A DNA stretch of 64,000 nt from Pontibacter anaerobius (GCF_026241195.1 NZ_JAPFQO010000001.1:124001-188000); one strand, 5' to 3'. Counted from the first letter of the stretch, positions 42,181 through 52,018 are shown. Numbers and translations: made by a program. Notes: generated by a model not told the origin, from the sequence alone.

Positions 42181-42220
42181 AGTAGTAGCTGATAAGAGGT
42201 GCGGGTGATGCAGTATAATT

Positions 42221-42967
42221 TTAGATAATGTTAAACCGTGACATCAGCGCTTTCTTATAAGATTTTCCGATCGGGATTTCTCCTTTCGAGAACACGACAG
42301 AGTTTTCCTCCAGCGCCTCAATTTTATCCAGATTGGCGATGTAAGAGCGGTGCACGCGCACAAAGTTCTGCGACGGCAGCTTCTGCTCCATGTCTTTCAG
42401 AGTAGAGCTTACCAGGTACTTCTGATCGGCGGTAACTATAAACGAGTAGTTGTCATAGGCCTCTACCCACAGTATGTCGCTATAGTGCACTTTAATGATG
42501 CGGTGCTTCACCTTCACAAAAATATAGTCGGTGGCCACCTCCTTATCTTTGGGGTGAAGACTGGCGCCATTGGTTGGCTTGCCGTCTTTGTGGTTGCTGT
42601 CGTGTTTGTACAGGGCTATTTCAATGGCCGAGCGCAGGCTCTTGTCATCAAAGGGTTTCACAAGAAAACCGTCGGGCTCGGTTTTCTTAGCCCGGTCAAT
42701 AGTCGCAGGGTCGGCGTAGGCGGTGAGGTAGATGAATGGGATACCGAACTCCTGGCGGATCCGCAAACCAATGTCTACTCCGTCTGCATCACCTTTCAGG
42801 TTGATGTCTAACAGAACAAGGTCAGGTTGCGTCTCCCGGATCATATCGATCGTGTCTTCTCCAGTATCTATGGCACACGTCTCATAACCTAAATCTTCCA
42901 GGCTTGCCGCAAGATCTTCCGCGATGATGACCTCATCTTCCGATATAAGGATTTTAGGTTTTGTCAT
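42221..42967 (-). CDS. LytTR-family response regulator
   Basis: 248 residues. Receiver domain residues 1-125 with acidic pocket EDE at 10-12, phospho-acceptor Asp54 (LVLLDINLKG), Thr in YLTAYAD and Lys in GFLVKPFD. A LytTR DNA-binding domain from about 150 (YIFVKVKHRIIKVHYSDILWVEAYDNYS) to the end. Encoded 29 bp downstream of the sensor kinase on the same strand, so these form a two-component pair. Confidence 0.95.
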   Translation of the reverse strand: MTKPKILISEDEVIIAEDLAASLEDLGYETCAIDTGEDTIDMIRETQPDLVLLDINLKGDADGVDIGLRIRQEFGIPFIYLTAYADPATIDRAKKTEPDGFLVKPFDDKSLRSAIEIALYKHDSNHKDGKPTNGASLHPKDKEVATDYIFVKVKHRIIKVHYSDILWVEAYDNYSFIVTADQKYLVSSTLKDMEQKLPSQNFVRVHRSYIANLDKIEALEENSVVFSKGEIPIGKSYKKALMSRFNII

Positions 42968-42996
42968 AGCATTAGGTTCATACGTGAAAAAAATAA

Positions 42997-45975
42997 TTAT
43001 GATGGCAAAACAAAATATAATATTGATTTTGTGCCATATTTATTGTAAAAACTGATGTTCCCGTCGAGCTTTTTGCTTAGCGACTGCACTAACTTTAGCC
43101 CAAATGACTGATCGGTTTGCTGCCTCAGGAAAAAATCTTCTGGAAGGCCCTGCCCATTATCGCTTACGGTAAGGGTATACTGCACCTCATCGTGTTTCAC
43201 CAGATCAATCCGCAGTATACCATGCTCTCCTTTAGGGAACGCGTATTTTAAAGTATTGGATACCAATTCGTTTACGATGAGTCCTAAGGTTATAGCTGTA
43301 TCCAGGTCTACCTTGGTGTACGGTATGTCTAACTCCAGCTCAATTTTGTCCATACTTATACCATAAGAGGCATACAGGCTTTCGCAGATCTCCAGAAAAT
43401 ACTCCTCCAGGTTAATCTGCTCCAAGTCGTTGTGCCGGTAAAGGCGCTCGTGCAGCAGCGACATGGAGCGCACCCGGCTACGCAGCGCCTGCATCACTTC
43501 CTGCGCCGCAGGGTCCTGCACGTGGCGGGCCTGCAGGTTCAGCATACTGATCACGATCTGGAGGTTGTTCTTTACCCGGTGATGGATTTCCTGCAGCAAG
43601 ATCTCTTTCTCGCGGTTCTGACGCTCCAGCAGGCGGGTGCGGTGGTCCACCTTCATTTCCAGCAGAGAGTTCATCTTTACCAGGCTCCGCTCGCGCAGGC
43701 GCACCACGCTTAGCACGGCGCTGGCCACTACCAGTAGCAACACGCCTATAAACCACTCGCGCCGCCATATGGGAGGCACAATAGAAAAAGTATAGGTAAG
43801 GGGTTTAGGAGTCCAGTAGCCATCCAGGTTGCGAGCCAGCAGTTCAAACGTATAAGTGCCCGGCGAGAGGTTGGCGTAGGTTGTAAAGGAGCGCTCCGTC
43901 ACCTGTGACCATGTGTCATCATAGCCCTTCAGCCTATACTTATACATTACCTGCTCCGGGTGTGAGAGCGAGATGCCGTGGAAGTTAAACGAAAGGTGGT
44001 TCTGCGTGTGTGGCAGGCGCAGGTTCACCGGCAGGCCTGTTAGGCTGTCCAGTTTGTACCCCAGGGCGTTCCAATTGGTAGGGTTGGAGTAGAGCAGCAC
44101 ATCGGTAAGCAGCATTTTGGGGTACGCGGGATTGCGGCGATCCAGGTGGGGCAGGTACCTGGTCAGGCCCTTGGTGGTTCCAAACCACATATGGCCGTCT
44201 TTTGTCTGCAGCATGGCGTTGTCGCATACCTCCAACCCTCTGAAACCGCTGGGGCTGGTGTAGGTTCTGTAGCTGAACCTGCCCTGCTGGCGCAGCAGGG
44301 GCAGCTGTACTTTTAGCAAGTCGCGGTTGGTGGCTATCCACAGGTTGTCACTGTCATCGGCATAGAGGCTTTTGATCGCTTCGTTTGGCAGGCCCTCAGT
44401 GGAAGTATAAAGCGTAGCCCTCTGGTTCTGGAGCAGCAGCAGGCCAGTGTTGAAGGCGGCAAAGTATAAGTTACCGTTTTTATCTTCGGTAATGGAGCGG
44501 ATTTCCGACAGGTTCAGGCCTTTTAGCTCCCGCGGCTGCTCCAGCTGGTCCTGCTTTACCAGAAATATCCCTTGGTCGGCACCTATCCACAGCCTGTCTT
44601 TGCTGTCGCGGAAGATGGTGTTAGCCCTGATGTTGCCCTCCGCAGCGGGTATAAGCTTGAGCGAGTCTTGCCGCAGTGTCACCACGCCGCCGGCAGTGGC
44701 GAAGTATAATTTGCCGTCTGGGCCGGTGGCGGCCTCGTAAACATCGGGGGCGGGCAGTCCCTCTGCGGCTGCGTAGCGCCTGGGGGAACCCTTGCCTAAA
44801 CGCCAGATGCCGTTGCTGGTGCTTGCCCATAGCTCTTCCCCGACAGGCAGAAAACTATAGATGGTGGCGCCGCGGGGCCATGGGGTGGGGGTATGCCACT
44901 GCGGGCCCTGCGGCAGCATACGTGCCAGCTCCCCCTCATCAGTACCGAACCACATGGTGTTATCGCTATCCTGGGCTACTGCTGTTACGCGTGGCTCGGA
45001 AATTGTTCCGAAATCGAAATAGTGAACAAACCACGGAGCCCGGTATTGTTGTACCCCATAGCCGTTTGTGCCTATCCACACATTCCCCTCGGTGTCAGAG
45101 GCCAGCGCCGTGATGCGACTGGTGCGGAGGCCGCTGCGGCGGGTCAGGTAGGTGAATTTGCTGCCGTTATACTTTAGCAGGCCGTTTCGCTGCAGTCCGA
45201 TCCACAGGTTTTGGTAGCGGTCGTGGGTAAAGCTGGTGATGTGGCTGCTATTTAGCTGGCCGGGCAGCTGTACCAGGCTGAGGGAGCCGCTGTTAACCTT
45301 TGCCAGCCCCTGGTCGGTGCCTATCCATACCTTACCTTGCTTATCAGCGGTGATGGCCGTTACTTGGTTGTGGGGCAGCGGGCTGTTACTTGTGCTGTAG
45401 TGGGTGAGATGTGTGCCTGACACGTTGTACACGCCGCTATCCTGGCTGCCCGCCCATAAGTCTCCGGAGGGTGTGTGGGCGATGGCGGTATAGCTGATCT
45501 CCGGCAGCTCCTTATACTTTACCACGCTGGTTGAGCTGAGGTAGAAGATACCGTTGTTGGTAGCCAGCCAGATCTTACCGGAACTATCTTCCGAGATTCC
45601 CATCACGGACTGCGCCTGCAGCCCCTGCGATGGGCCATAACGCTCGAATCTGGAACCTTCAAAAAGCTGCAGTCCGGCATCGGTGGTGCCGATCCAGAGG
45701 CGGTGGCGGCTGTCTATAAAAAGGGTGGAGATGTTGTGGCTGCTAAGGCCATTGTCTTTGGTGTAAGTATAAAAGTCGATGCCGTTAAAGCGGCTAAGCC
45801 CTGCCCGGGTGGCTAACCAAAGATACCCTTTCGGGTCCTGTTGTATGGCCATTACCTGCGATTGCGGCAAACCCTGCTCCAGCGTCCAGCTGCGGATGTT
45901 GTACTGCTGTGCATAGGCAGCAGCAGCAGTGGCTATGCACAGGCACAGGAAAACAATAGCACGCGTAAAATACAT
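42997..45975 (-). CDS. Hybrid-propeller sensor histidine kinase
   Basis: 992 residues from ATG 45975 (a GTG two codons upstream is an alternative). Signal peptide MYFTRAIVFLCLCIATAAAA; then two seven-bladed propellers of Reg_prop repeats (GLSRFNGIDFYTYTKDNGL, KIWLATNNGIFYL, KVWIGTDQGLAKV...) to about 620; a Y_Y_Y domain (YKYRLKGYDDTWSQV to FELLARNLDGYW); one transmembrane helix near 740; and a HisKA_2 kinase core (EIHHRVKNNLQIVISMLNLQARHV) with HATPase N box NELVSNTLKYAF. The periplasmic propellers sense an unknown ligand. Resembles glycan-responsive sensors of Bacteroidota but the kinase is of the HWE/HisKA_2-like type and the output is LytTR. Confidence 0.93.
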   Translation of the reverse strand: MYFTRAIVFLCLCIATAAAAYAQQYNIRSWTLEQGLPQSQVMAIQQDPKGYLWLATRAGLSRFNGIDFYTYTKDNGLSSHNISTLFIDSRHRLWIGTTDAGLQLFEGSRFERYGPSQGLQAQSVMGISEDSSGKIWLATNNGIFYLSSTSVVKYKELPEISYTAIAHTPSGDLWAGSQDSGVYNVSGTHLTHYSTSNSPLPHNQVTAITADKQGKVWIGTDQGLAKVNSGSLSLVQLPGQLNSSHITSFTHDRYQNLWIGLQRNGLLKYNGSKFTYLTRRSGLRTSRITALASDTEGNVWIGTNGYGVQQYRAPWFVHYFDFGTISEPRVTAVAQDSDNTMWFGTDEGELARMLPQGPQWHTPTPWPRGATIYSFLPVGEELWASTSNGIWRLGKGSPRRYAAAEGLPAPDVYEAATGPDGKLYFATAGGVVTLRQDSLKLIPAAEGNIRANTIFRDSKDRLWIGADQGIFLVKQDQLEQPRELKGLNLSEIRSITEDKNGNLYFAAFNTGLLLLQNQRATLYTSTEGLPNEAIKSLYADDSDNLWIATNRDLLKVQLPLLRQQGRFSYRTYTSPSGFRGLEVCDNAMLQTKDGHMWFGTTKGLTRYLPHLDRRNPAYPKMLLTDVLLYSNPTNWNALGYKLDSLTGLPVNLRLPHTQNHLSFNFHGISLSHPEQVMYKYRLKGYDDTWSQVTERSFTTYANLSPGTYTFELLARNLDGYWTPKPLTYTFSIVPPIWRREWFIGVLLLVVASAVLSVVRLRERSLVKMNSLLEMKVDHRTRLLERQNREKEILLQEIHHRVKNNLQIVISMLNLQARHVQDPAAQEVMQALRSRVRSMSLLHERLYRHNDLEQINLEEYFLEICESLYASYGISMDKIELELDIPYTKVDLDTAITLGLIVNELVSNTLKYAFPKGEHGILRIDLVKHDEVQYTLTVSDNGQGLPEDFFLRQQTDQSFGLKLVQSLSKKLDGNISFYNKYGTKSILYFVLPS

Positions 45976-46262
45976 TGTCACTCTCCATACATAAACCTAA
46001 GTGGCGGGTATTTCTTTACAAGATCCAACACGAAGGTGGTTAAAGTATAAATTGCTTACGCAGGCAAGGCTAAAAAGTATAAGGCAAAGGGTTACATTTT
46101 ATTGGCGACAAGAAAGAACTTCCCTGTAAACAGTATACTTTTGGCGGGTAAGGGAAGTAAACCAGGATTTTATGGGGCTGTAAAGTATAAATGTGCTGTC
46201 TGTTTCCTGCATCAGAAAAGAAATCTCGATATTTGCGTCTTTCATTGAAGCCCCTTGCCGCT

Positions 46263-47039
46263 ATGCCTGTAAAACTTTCTGCCGTTGTCATCACCTTTAA
46301 CGAGGAGCGCAATATTGCCCGGTGCCTGGAGTCTGTAAAGAACGTGGCGGATGAGATCGTGGTAGTGGATTCCTTCTCTACGGACAGTACTAAAGAGATC
46401 TGCCTTAGCTATGGAGCCAGGTTTATAGAGCATCCTTTCGGGGGGCACATAGAGCAAAAGAACTACGCCCTCGCGCAGGCAGCTTACCCGCACGTGCTTT
46501 CGTTAGACGCAGACGAGGCGCTGACACCGGAGCTGGAGCAGGCGGTATTGGCGGCTAAAAACAACTGGCAGTCCGATGCCTATAGTATGAACCGCCTCAC
46601 CAACTACTGCGGCAAGTGGATTCATCACTCCGGCTGGTACCCCGACACCAAAGTGCGCCTGTTTGACCGCAGCAAAGCTGTTTGGGGCGGCGAGAACCCC
46701 CACGATAAGATCATCCTGAGCCAGGGAGCAACGCTGCAGCACCTGCACGGCGATTTGCTGCACTACTCCTACTATAGCGTGTCGCAGCACCTGGGGCAGA
46801 TAAATAAGTTTACGGATGCTTCGTCCAGAGCTATGTATAGAAAGGGAAAGAAAGCTACTTGGTCTGCGCTGCTCTTTAAGGCTCCTTTCCGTTTCTTTAA
46901 GTCCTATGTCTTAAAACGTGGCTTTATGGACGGGAAAGAGGGTTTCTATATTGCTGTAACCTCGGCCTTTGTGGTGTATACCAAGTACATGAAGCTGCAT
47001 ATGCTGCGAAAAGATCAGGTAGACAAAACCTCTTTATAA
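46263..47039 (+). CDS. Family 2 glycosyltransferase
   Basis: 258 residues from ATG 46263 (MPVKLSAVVITFNEERNI). A frame to 46191 adds 24 residues not of the family. Nucleotide-sugar region: ITFNEERNIARCLESV, DEIVVVDSFSTDST, and the DxD in SLDADEALTP. Later ENPHDKIILSQGATLQHL is typical of the lipopolysaccharide core/WaaE-like subgroup. A cytoplasmic, membrane-associated enzyme. Its 3' end overlaps that of the convergent family 4 glycosyltransferase by 25 bp. Confidence 0.9.
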   Translation: MPVKLSAVVITFNEERNIARCLESVKNVADEIVVVDSFSTDSTKEICLSYGARFIEHPFGGHIEQKNYALAQAAYPHVLSLDADEALTPELEQAVLAAKNNWQSDAYSMNRLTNYCGKWIHHSGWYPDTKVRLFDRSKAVWGGENPHDKIILSQGATLQHLHGDLLHYSYYSVSQHLGQINKFTDASSRAMYRKGKKATWSALLFKAPFRFFKSYVLKRGFMDGKEGFYIAVTSAFVVYTKYMKLHMLRKDQVDKTSL

Positions 47040-48112
47040 ACTGCCAATGTCTTTAGCGCTGTTTGCTGCTTAGAGAACTCCAGTACCTTGCGGGAGGCGT
47101 TTTCAACCAATCGCTTGCGTAGTTCCGGGTCTTGCAGCACCTGCAGGCACTTCTGCGCCAGCTTCTCCGGCGATTTTACCGGGGCCAGCATACCCGTTAT
47201 ACCATCTTCTACCATCTCCGGTATGCCGCCGGTATTCGTGGCTACCACAGGCGTGCCGCACGCAAATGCATCGAGTACGGTGGAGCCCAAGCCTTCTTTA
47301 ATCGTAGTAAACAGGAACAGGTCCAGCTCTGCCAGCACCTGCCTGGCATTTTTTAGGAAGCCCGTAAAGATTACATCCTCCTGCAGGCCCAGTTGTATGG
47401 CGTATTCCTTTATCTCTTGCTCCAATGGCCCGCTGCCTATGGCAAAGTATTTCGCCTGCAGGCTCTGCTCTTTCAGGAGCTTCACCGTGTCCAGAAACGT
47501 GAAGTAGTCCTTATGCTTGTCCAGCGCCGACACGTTGCCGATTAGTTTGAAGTGCTGCGGAATATTATAGGTATTCCGTAGGTACTGCTCTTGCGGGTTA
47601 ATGCTGCGCCTGACCTTCTCTATGTCAATGCCGCTGTGCACGGTTACGCAGCGGGAACCGTCTTTTATACTAGCCGCCATCTGCCTGCACACTGCCTCGG
47701 CCACGCAGATAATGCGTTTTATGCCGCCGTAGTTATACTTAAAGGCCGACAGCGGATTTTTACCTATACTGAACTCCACGCGGCGGCTAAGTATAAGATC
47801 GGCCTGGGAGCCCATCATGTGAGTAAGCACCCCTAATGTATGAGCCAGGCTGGAGTGCAGGTGCAGCAGCTGTATGCCATTGGCGTTTACATACTGCTTT
47901 AGCTGGCTGGCGGCTAATGGCAGCAAAGGCTTGGCAAAGGAAAGTGAGATGTGCGGTATACCTTGCTGCTGGCAGTAACTCTCAAAGGCGGAGCCGCGGC
48001 GGCAGGCCACAAAATTCTCTACCTGCTGCTGCTGAAGTTCCTCAATTAAGTATGCTATTTGCTGTTCGCCGCCTCGCCAGGTCCTTTCTGAGGCTATGTG
48101 TAGTACACGCAT
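47015..48112 (-). CDS. Family 4 (GT-B) glycosyltransferase
   Basis: 365 residues. N-terminal acceptor domain starts MRVLHIASERTWRGGEQQIAYLI. The C-terminal nucleotide-sugar domain has LIGNVSALDKHKDYFTFL, AELDLFLFTTIKEGLGSTVLDAFACGTPVVATNTGGIPEMVEDG with the EX7E-type motif. Likely acts in lipopolysaccharide or surface-polysaccharide assembly together with the convergent GT2. The two genes meet tail to tail and overlap. Confidence 0.92.
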   Translation of the reverse strand: MRVLHIASERTWRGGEQQIAYLIEELQQQQVENFVACRRGSAFESYCQQQGIPHISLSFAKPLLPLAASQLKQYVNANGIQLLHLHSSLAHTLGVLTHMMGSQADLILSRRVEFSIGKNPLSAFKYNYGGIKRIICVAEAVCRQMAASIKDGSRCVTVHSGIDIEKVRRSINPQEQYLRNTYNIPQHFKLIGNVSALDKHKDYFTFLDTVKLLKEQSLQAKYFAIGSGPLEQEIKEYAIQLGLQEDVIFTGFLKNARQVLAELDLFLFTTIKEGLGSTVLDAFACGTPVVATNTGGIPEMVEDGITGMLAPVKSPEKLAQKCLQVLQDPELRKRLVENASRKVLEFSKQQTALKTLAVYKEVLST

Positions 48113-48430
48113 CTGCTGAGTTTTTCCGCTTAAACTTCCATCCTATACAGGAGCTTACGACTGCAAAAGTACCATAAAAGGCTGCATAAATGTGATTTAT
48201 AGGTCGATTTGAACAAAATCTTCACCCTGTACCTCTTATAAACCGTAAAAATCACTTACCACGCTGTACAGGGCAGGCTGCTAAACAGCAGCGCGGCGAA
48301 ATAATACTGTGGGGCCGCGGCTTCCAACTGCAACCCTGAAGCCCTAAGCGTGGTATGTAATTAAAATTCCTATATTTGCGTTTAACGCGCGATGGAGGAC
48401 TTCACCAAAGTACAAAATCCAGTAAAGTAG
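48113..48430. other. Intergenic region with probable sigma-factor promoter
   Basis: 318 bp. TATATTTG at 48371-48378 is an exact TAnnTTTG box 53 nt before the sigma start; no good -33 TTG is seen at 19-21 nt, which may mean an activator or another sigma factor is needed. Nothing else recognised. Confidence 0.5.
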
Positions 48431-49024
48431 ATGAGCGATCAAACAGGTAAACAACTGAGTAAGGAGGAAAAGGACGCACGGTTCGAGGCGGAATTGCTGC
48501 CCGTGCTCGACCCTCTGTACAATTTTGCCTACAGGCTCACCTTAGACGAAGACGACGCCAACGACCTGGTGCAGGAGACCTACCTGAAGGCCTACCGCTT
48601 TTTCGACTATTTCGAGCAAGGAACTAATGCAAAAGCATGGCTGTTCCGAATCCTGAAGAACTCCTTCATAAACGAGTTTCGGAAAAAGAGCAAGCAGCCG
48701 GCCAAGGTAGACTACAGCGAAGTTGAAGGCTATTACAACACCGACGACGTAGAGGGTGAGAGCGGAGTGGCCTCCACCACCGACATGCGCACCGAAAGTG
48801 TGCAGGACCTGATCGGGGATGAGGTAGCCAGCGCCCTGAATGCTCTTCCTGTGGATTTTAGGACCGTCATTATACTTTGCGACCTGGAGGGCTTTACTTA
48901 CGAGGAGATGGCCAAGATCCTGGACATACCGATAGGTACCGTTCGATCGAGGTTGCACAGGGCCCGAAACTCTTTGAAGGAGAAGTTGGAAAAATATGCG
49001 AAAAGCATGGGCTATAACAGTTAG
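48431..49024 (+). CDS. ECF-type RNA polymerase sigma factor
   Basis: 197 residues. Region 2: YNFAYRLTLDEDDANDLVQETYLKAYRFFDYF and AWLFRILKNSFINEFRKKSKQP. Region 4: ALPVDFRTVIILCDLEGFTYEEMAKILDIPIGTVRSRLHRAR. The acidic linker between is longer than usual. Followed 28 bp later by a zinc-type anti-sigma factor, so this is a sigma/anti-sigma pair. The SigH/RpoE-like group of Bacteroidota often has this arrangement. Confidence 0.93.
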   Translation: MSDQTGKQLSKEEKDARFEAELLPVLDPLYNFAYRLTLDEDDANDLVQETYLKAYRFFDYFEQGTNAKAWLFRILKNSFINEFRKKSKQPAKVDYSEVEGYYNTDDVEGESGVASTTDMRTESVQDLIGDEVASALNALPVDFRTVIILCDLEGFTYEEMAKILDIPIGTVRSRLHRARNSLKEKLEKYAKSMGYNS

Positions 49025-49052
49025 AGAAGAAATTTAAAGAGTTTGAGCTAAG

Positions 49053-49334
49053 ATGGAATCAAAATTTACAGAAGCGTATCCGAAGGCACCTGACGAGACC
49101 AGGCAGGCAGATTGCGAGAAGGTGTCCGGCATGCTGGACCTAATGATTGACGGTGAAGCCTCTTCTGAGGAGCAAACATTCTTTAACCACCACATTGAGG
49201 AGTGCGTCAGCTGCTTCGAAAACCATCAGAAACAAAAGCTCTTGAAAGGGCTGGTGACAGGCCACCTGAAGCGCGTGATTGTACCAAAAAGCCTGGTGCA
49301 GTCAATTAAAGCGAGGATTCAAGAAACGTTATAA
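49053..49334 (+). CDS. Soluble zinc-binding anti-sigma factor
   Basis: 93 residues with ZAS-type ligands: an early Cys (ADCEKVSGMLDLMIDGEAS) and the HHIEECVSCF motif carrying His-x3-Cys-x2-Cys. No transmembrane segment, so it should act in the cytoplasm, perhaps as a redox switch. It lies between its cognate sigma gene and gmk (6 bp before gmk), coupling a stress regulon to essential genes. Confidence 0.85.
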   Translation: MESKFTEAYPKAPDETRQADCEKVSGMLDLMIDGEASSEEQTFFNHHIEECVSCFENHQKQKLLKGLVTGHLKRVIVPKSLVQSIKARIQETL

Positions 49335-49340
49335 CCCCTA

Positions 49341-49925
49341 ATGCAAGGCAAGATTATTATCTTCTCGGCCCCGTCCGGTGCCGGTAAAACCACTATTGTA
49401 AAGCATCTGCTCAGCGTAAACCCGCAGCTGAACTTCTCCATCTCGGCCTGCACCCGCGATAAGCGTGGCCGCACCGAGGAAAACGGCAAAGATTACTACT
49501 TTATCACCCCTGAGGATTTTAAAAAGAAAATCGCAAACGATGAGTTTGTGGAGTGGGAAGAAGTATACGAGGGCGCTTTTTACGGCACGCTCAAGTCTGA
49601 GATAGAGCGCATCTGGAAAAGCGGCAAGCACGTGATCCTGGACGTAGACGTAAAAGGGGGGCTTAGCATCAAGCATTTTTACAAAGAGAGGGCACTGGCC
49701 GTTTTCGTGAAGCCACCGTCCATTGACGAGCTGGCCAAGCGTCTGACCGCCCGCAATACCGATTCGGCCTCCAGCATCAGCAGCCGTGTTTTCAAAGCAA
49801 AGTTCGAGATGGGCTTCGAGGATCAGTTCGATACGGTGATCGTGAACGACGACCTGGACAGAGCCTGCGCCGAGGCCGAGAAACTAGTAAACGATTTTCT
49901 TAAGTCAGAGCCTGCGATCGTATGA
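49341..49925 (+). CDS. gmk: Guanylate kinase
   Basis: 194 residues. P-loop SAPSGAGKTT at residues 9-18, GMP-binding SACTRDKRGRTEENGKDYYF, and GAFYGTLKSEIE. Phosphorylates GMP to GDP with ATP. The ATGA overlap with nadD (4 nt) shows translational coupling. Confidence 0.97.
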   Translation: MQGKIIIFSAPSGAGKTTIVKHLLSVNPQLNFSISACTRDKRGRTEENGKDYYFITPEDFKKKIANDEFVEWEEVYEGAFYGTLKSEIERIWKSGKHVILDVDVKGGLSIKHFYKERALAVFVKPPSIDELAKRLTARNTDSASSISSRVFKAKFEMGFEDQFDTVIVNDDLDRACAEAEKLVNDFLKSEPAIV

Positions 49926-50494
49926 AGGTAGGGCTGCTTTTTGGCTCCTTTAACCCCGTCCATATCGGGCACCTCATACTTGCAAACTTTATGGCCACCA
50001 ATACCGACCTGGACACAGTGTGGCTGGTGGTGTCGCCGCAGAACCCGTTTAAGCCCAGCAACTCGCTGCAGCACGAGTTCGACCGGCTGCACATGGTAAG
50101 CCTCGCGATAGCGGATAACCCGAACCTGGGGGTGTCGAACATCGAGTTCAGCATGCCTAAGCCGAGTTATACCATCGACACGCTCACGTACCTGCAGGAG
50201 AAGTACCCAAGCTACGAGTTTGTGCTGATCATGGGGGAGGATAACCTGCCGCTGTTCCCGAAATGGAAGAACTACGAAAGTATACTGGAGTACCACAAAG
50301 TATACGTGTACCCGCGCACCGGCTCCGTTACCACCGAGTTGCCGGATATGCCCAACGTCACGTTCGTGAAAGCGCCGATACTTGATATCTCCGCCACCTT
50401 TATCCGGCAGTGCATCCGTGAGGAGAAAAGTATAAAATACCTGCTACCCGATGAGGTGATCGAGTATATCCGGGTGCACAAGCTGTACCAGTAG
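49922..50494 (+). CDS. nadD: Nicotinate-nucleotide adenylyltransferase
   Basis: 190 residues. Nucleotidyltransferase HIGH motif in GSFNPVHIGHLILANFM, FVLIMGEDNL, and the ISATFIRQ motif near the C-terminus. Converts nicotinate mononucleotide to deamido-NAD in NAD synthesis. Last gene of the sigma-antisigma-gmk-nadD run, which ends at a very strong hairpin. Confidence 0.96.
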   Translation: MKVGLLFGSFNPVHIGHLILANFMATNTDLDTVWLVVSPQNPFKPSNSLQHEFDRLHMVSLAIADNPNLGVSNIEFSMPKPSYTIDTLTYLQEKYPSYEFVLIMGEDNLPLFPKWKNYESILEYHKVYVYPRTGSVTTELPDMPNVTFVKAPILDISATFIRQCIREEKSIKYLLPDEVIEYIRVHKLYQ

Positions 50495-50503
50495 CTGTTT
50501 CCA

Positions 50504-50625
50504 TATCTCGTAGCACGACACACATATCACGATTAAGTAATAGGAGAAAGCAAAACAGAAAAGCCCTTCGATCTTCATCGAAGGGCTTTTCTGTTTTCGT
50601 GTATCTTGATACGTGCTACGAGATA
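50504..50625. terminator. Bidirectional terminator inside a larger inverted repeat
   Basis: A perfect 21-bp stem (50552-50572 with 50577-50597, CTTC tetraloop, A4 and T4 ends) separates convergent nadD and frr. It is itself enclosed by perfect 14-bp arms TATCTCGTAGCACG (50504-50517) and CGTGCTACGAGATA (50612-50625). The outer arms are not needed for termination and may be part of a dispersed repeat. Confidence 0.8.
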
Positions 50626-50628
50626 CGA

Positions 50629-51192
50629 TTAAATCGTCATGATCTCGGCTTCTTTCTTGGTCAGCAGCTCGTCTATCTTCACGATGTAGGCGTCTGTCAG
50701 CTTCTGCACCTTGCCCTCGGCGTCGCGTACGGCGTCTTCGGCTGTGCCTTCTTTCTGCAGTTTCTTCAGCGAGTCGTTCACGTCTTTGCGGATGTTACGG
50801 ATGCTGATCTTGCCGTTCTCGGTCTCGTTTTTCACCTGCTTCACCAGGTCGCGGCGGCGCTCCTCGGTGAGGGCCGGAATGTTGAGGCGAACGGCGTCTG
50901 CCTCCTGCTGTGGGTTCAGGCCCAGGTCGCTGTTCTTGATAGCTTTGTTGATCTCGCCCAGCATGTTTTTCTCCCATGGCTTGATAAGCAGGGTGCGCGC
51001 ATCCGGGGTGGCAATGTTTGCCACCTGGGAGAGCGGCGTTGGGTTGCCGTAATAGTCAACACGCAGGTGCTCGACCATGGCAGGGGAGGCCTTGCCAGCT
51101 CTGATTTTAGACAGTTCGTTGCCGGTGTGCTGCACCGCCTTCTGCATAGACTCTTCTGCCTCGCTTAGGTAAAACTGAATTTCTTCCGTCAT
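50629..51192 (-). CDS. frr: Ribosome recycling factor
   Basis: 187 residues. KIRAGKASPAMVEHLRVDYYGNPTPLSQVANIATPDARTL and RRRDLVKQVKNETENGKISIRNIRKDVND are diagnostic. Splits post-termination ribosomes with EF-G. Lies 49 bp downstream of pyrH on the same strand, the classical pyrH-frr order. Confidence 0.98.
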   Translation of the reverse strand: MTEEIQFYLSEAEESMQKAVQHTGNELSKIRAGKASPAMVEHLRVDYYGNPTPLSQVANIATPDARTLLIKPWEKNMLGEINKAIKNSDLGLNPQQEADAVRLNIPALTEERRRDLVKQVKNETENGKISIRNIRKDVNDSLKKLQKEGTAEDAVRDAEGKVQKLTDAYIVKIDELLTKKEAEIMTI

Positions 51193-51241
51193 ATCCGTTT
51201 ACTTATTGAGTTCTGAAAAATTTCGGGTCAAAAATAATAAA

Positions 51242-52018
51242 TTATATTTTGTCAGTTTTAGTGCCTGGCTGCATCTGGTCTACGGTTTGCTTCAGCGTGT
51301 CGCCCAAGTCGTCCATACTTACCAGCGTGCCCACCTGCTCGCCCTCTACCAGTCGCTTCAGGTTGCCCGGCGTGTTCATATCAAATACAATGATCGGCAG
51401 GCCGTTTTCCTTGCAAAGCGTAAAGGCAGTCATGTCCATCACGTTCAGGCCCTTCTCAAACACATCCTTAAACGAGATGTTTCTGTAGAACACGGCGTTC
51501 GGGTCCTTCTCGGGGTCGGCAGAGTAAATGCCGTCCACGCGGGTGCCTTTCAGTACCACATCCGCCTCGATCTCGATGGCTCTAAGCGATGCCGCAGAGT
51601 CTGTGGTGAAGTATGGGTTACCGGTTCCGGCCCCGAAAATAACTACGCGGCCTTTCTCCAGGTGGCGCACCGCACGGCGGCGTATGTAGGGCTCGCACAC
51701 CTGCTGTATGTTAATGCCAGACAGCAAACGTGTGTACACGCCCAGCTTCTCGAGGGCGCTCTGCAGAGCCATGCTGTTAATAACAGTAGCCAGCATGCCC
51801 ATGTAGTCGCCTTGCACGCGGTCCAAACCAACCTGCTCGGCCTGCACACCTCTGAAGATATTGCCTCCGCCAATCACCACGGCCACCTCTACACCTAGGG
51901 CGGCTACTTCTTTAATCTCTTCGGCGTACTGCAGCAGTCTGTTAGAGTCTATTCCATACTGCTGTTCGCCCATCAGTGCCTCGCCACTCAGCTTCAGCAA
52001 AATTCGTTTATACTTCAC
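51242..52018 (-). CDS. pyrH: UMP kinase
   Basis: 258 residues, slightly longer than average owing to a C-terminal tail. [40 protein letters not shown] and [13 protein letters not shown] are the family motifs. Makes UDP from UMP; usually controlled by UTP and GTP. Co-transcribed with frr. Confidence 0.97.
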   Translation of the reverse strand: MKYKRILLKLSGEALMGEQQYGIDSNRLLQYAEEIKEVAALGVEVAVVIGGGNIFRGVQAEQVGLDRVQGDYMGMLATVINSMALQSALEKLGVYTRLLSGINIQQVCEPYIRRRAVRHLEKGRVVIFGAGTGNPYFTTDSAASLRAIEIEADVVLKGTRVDGIYSADPEKDPNAVFYRNISFKDVFEKGLNVMDMTAFTLCKENGLPIIVFDMNTPGNLKRLVEGEQVGTLVSMDDLGDTLKQTVDQMQPGTKTDKI

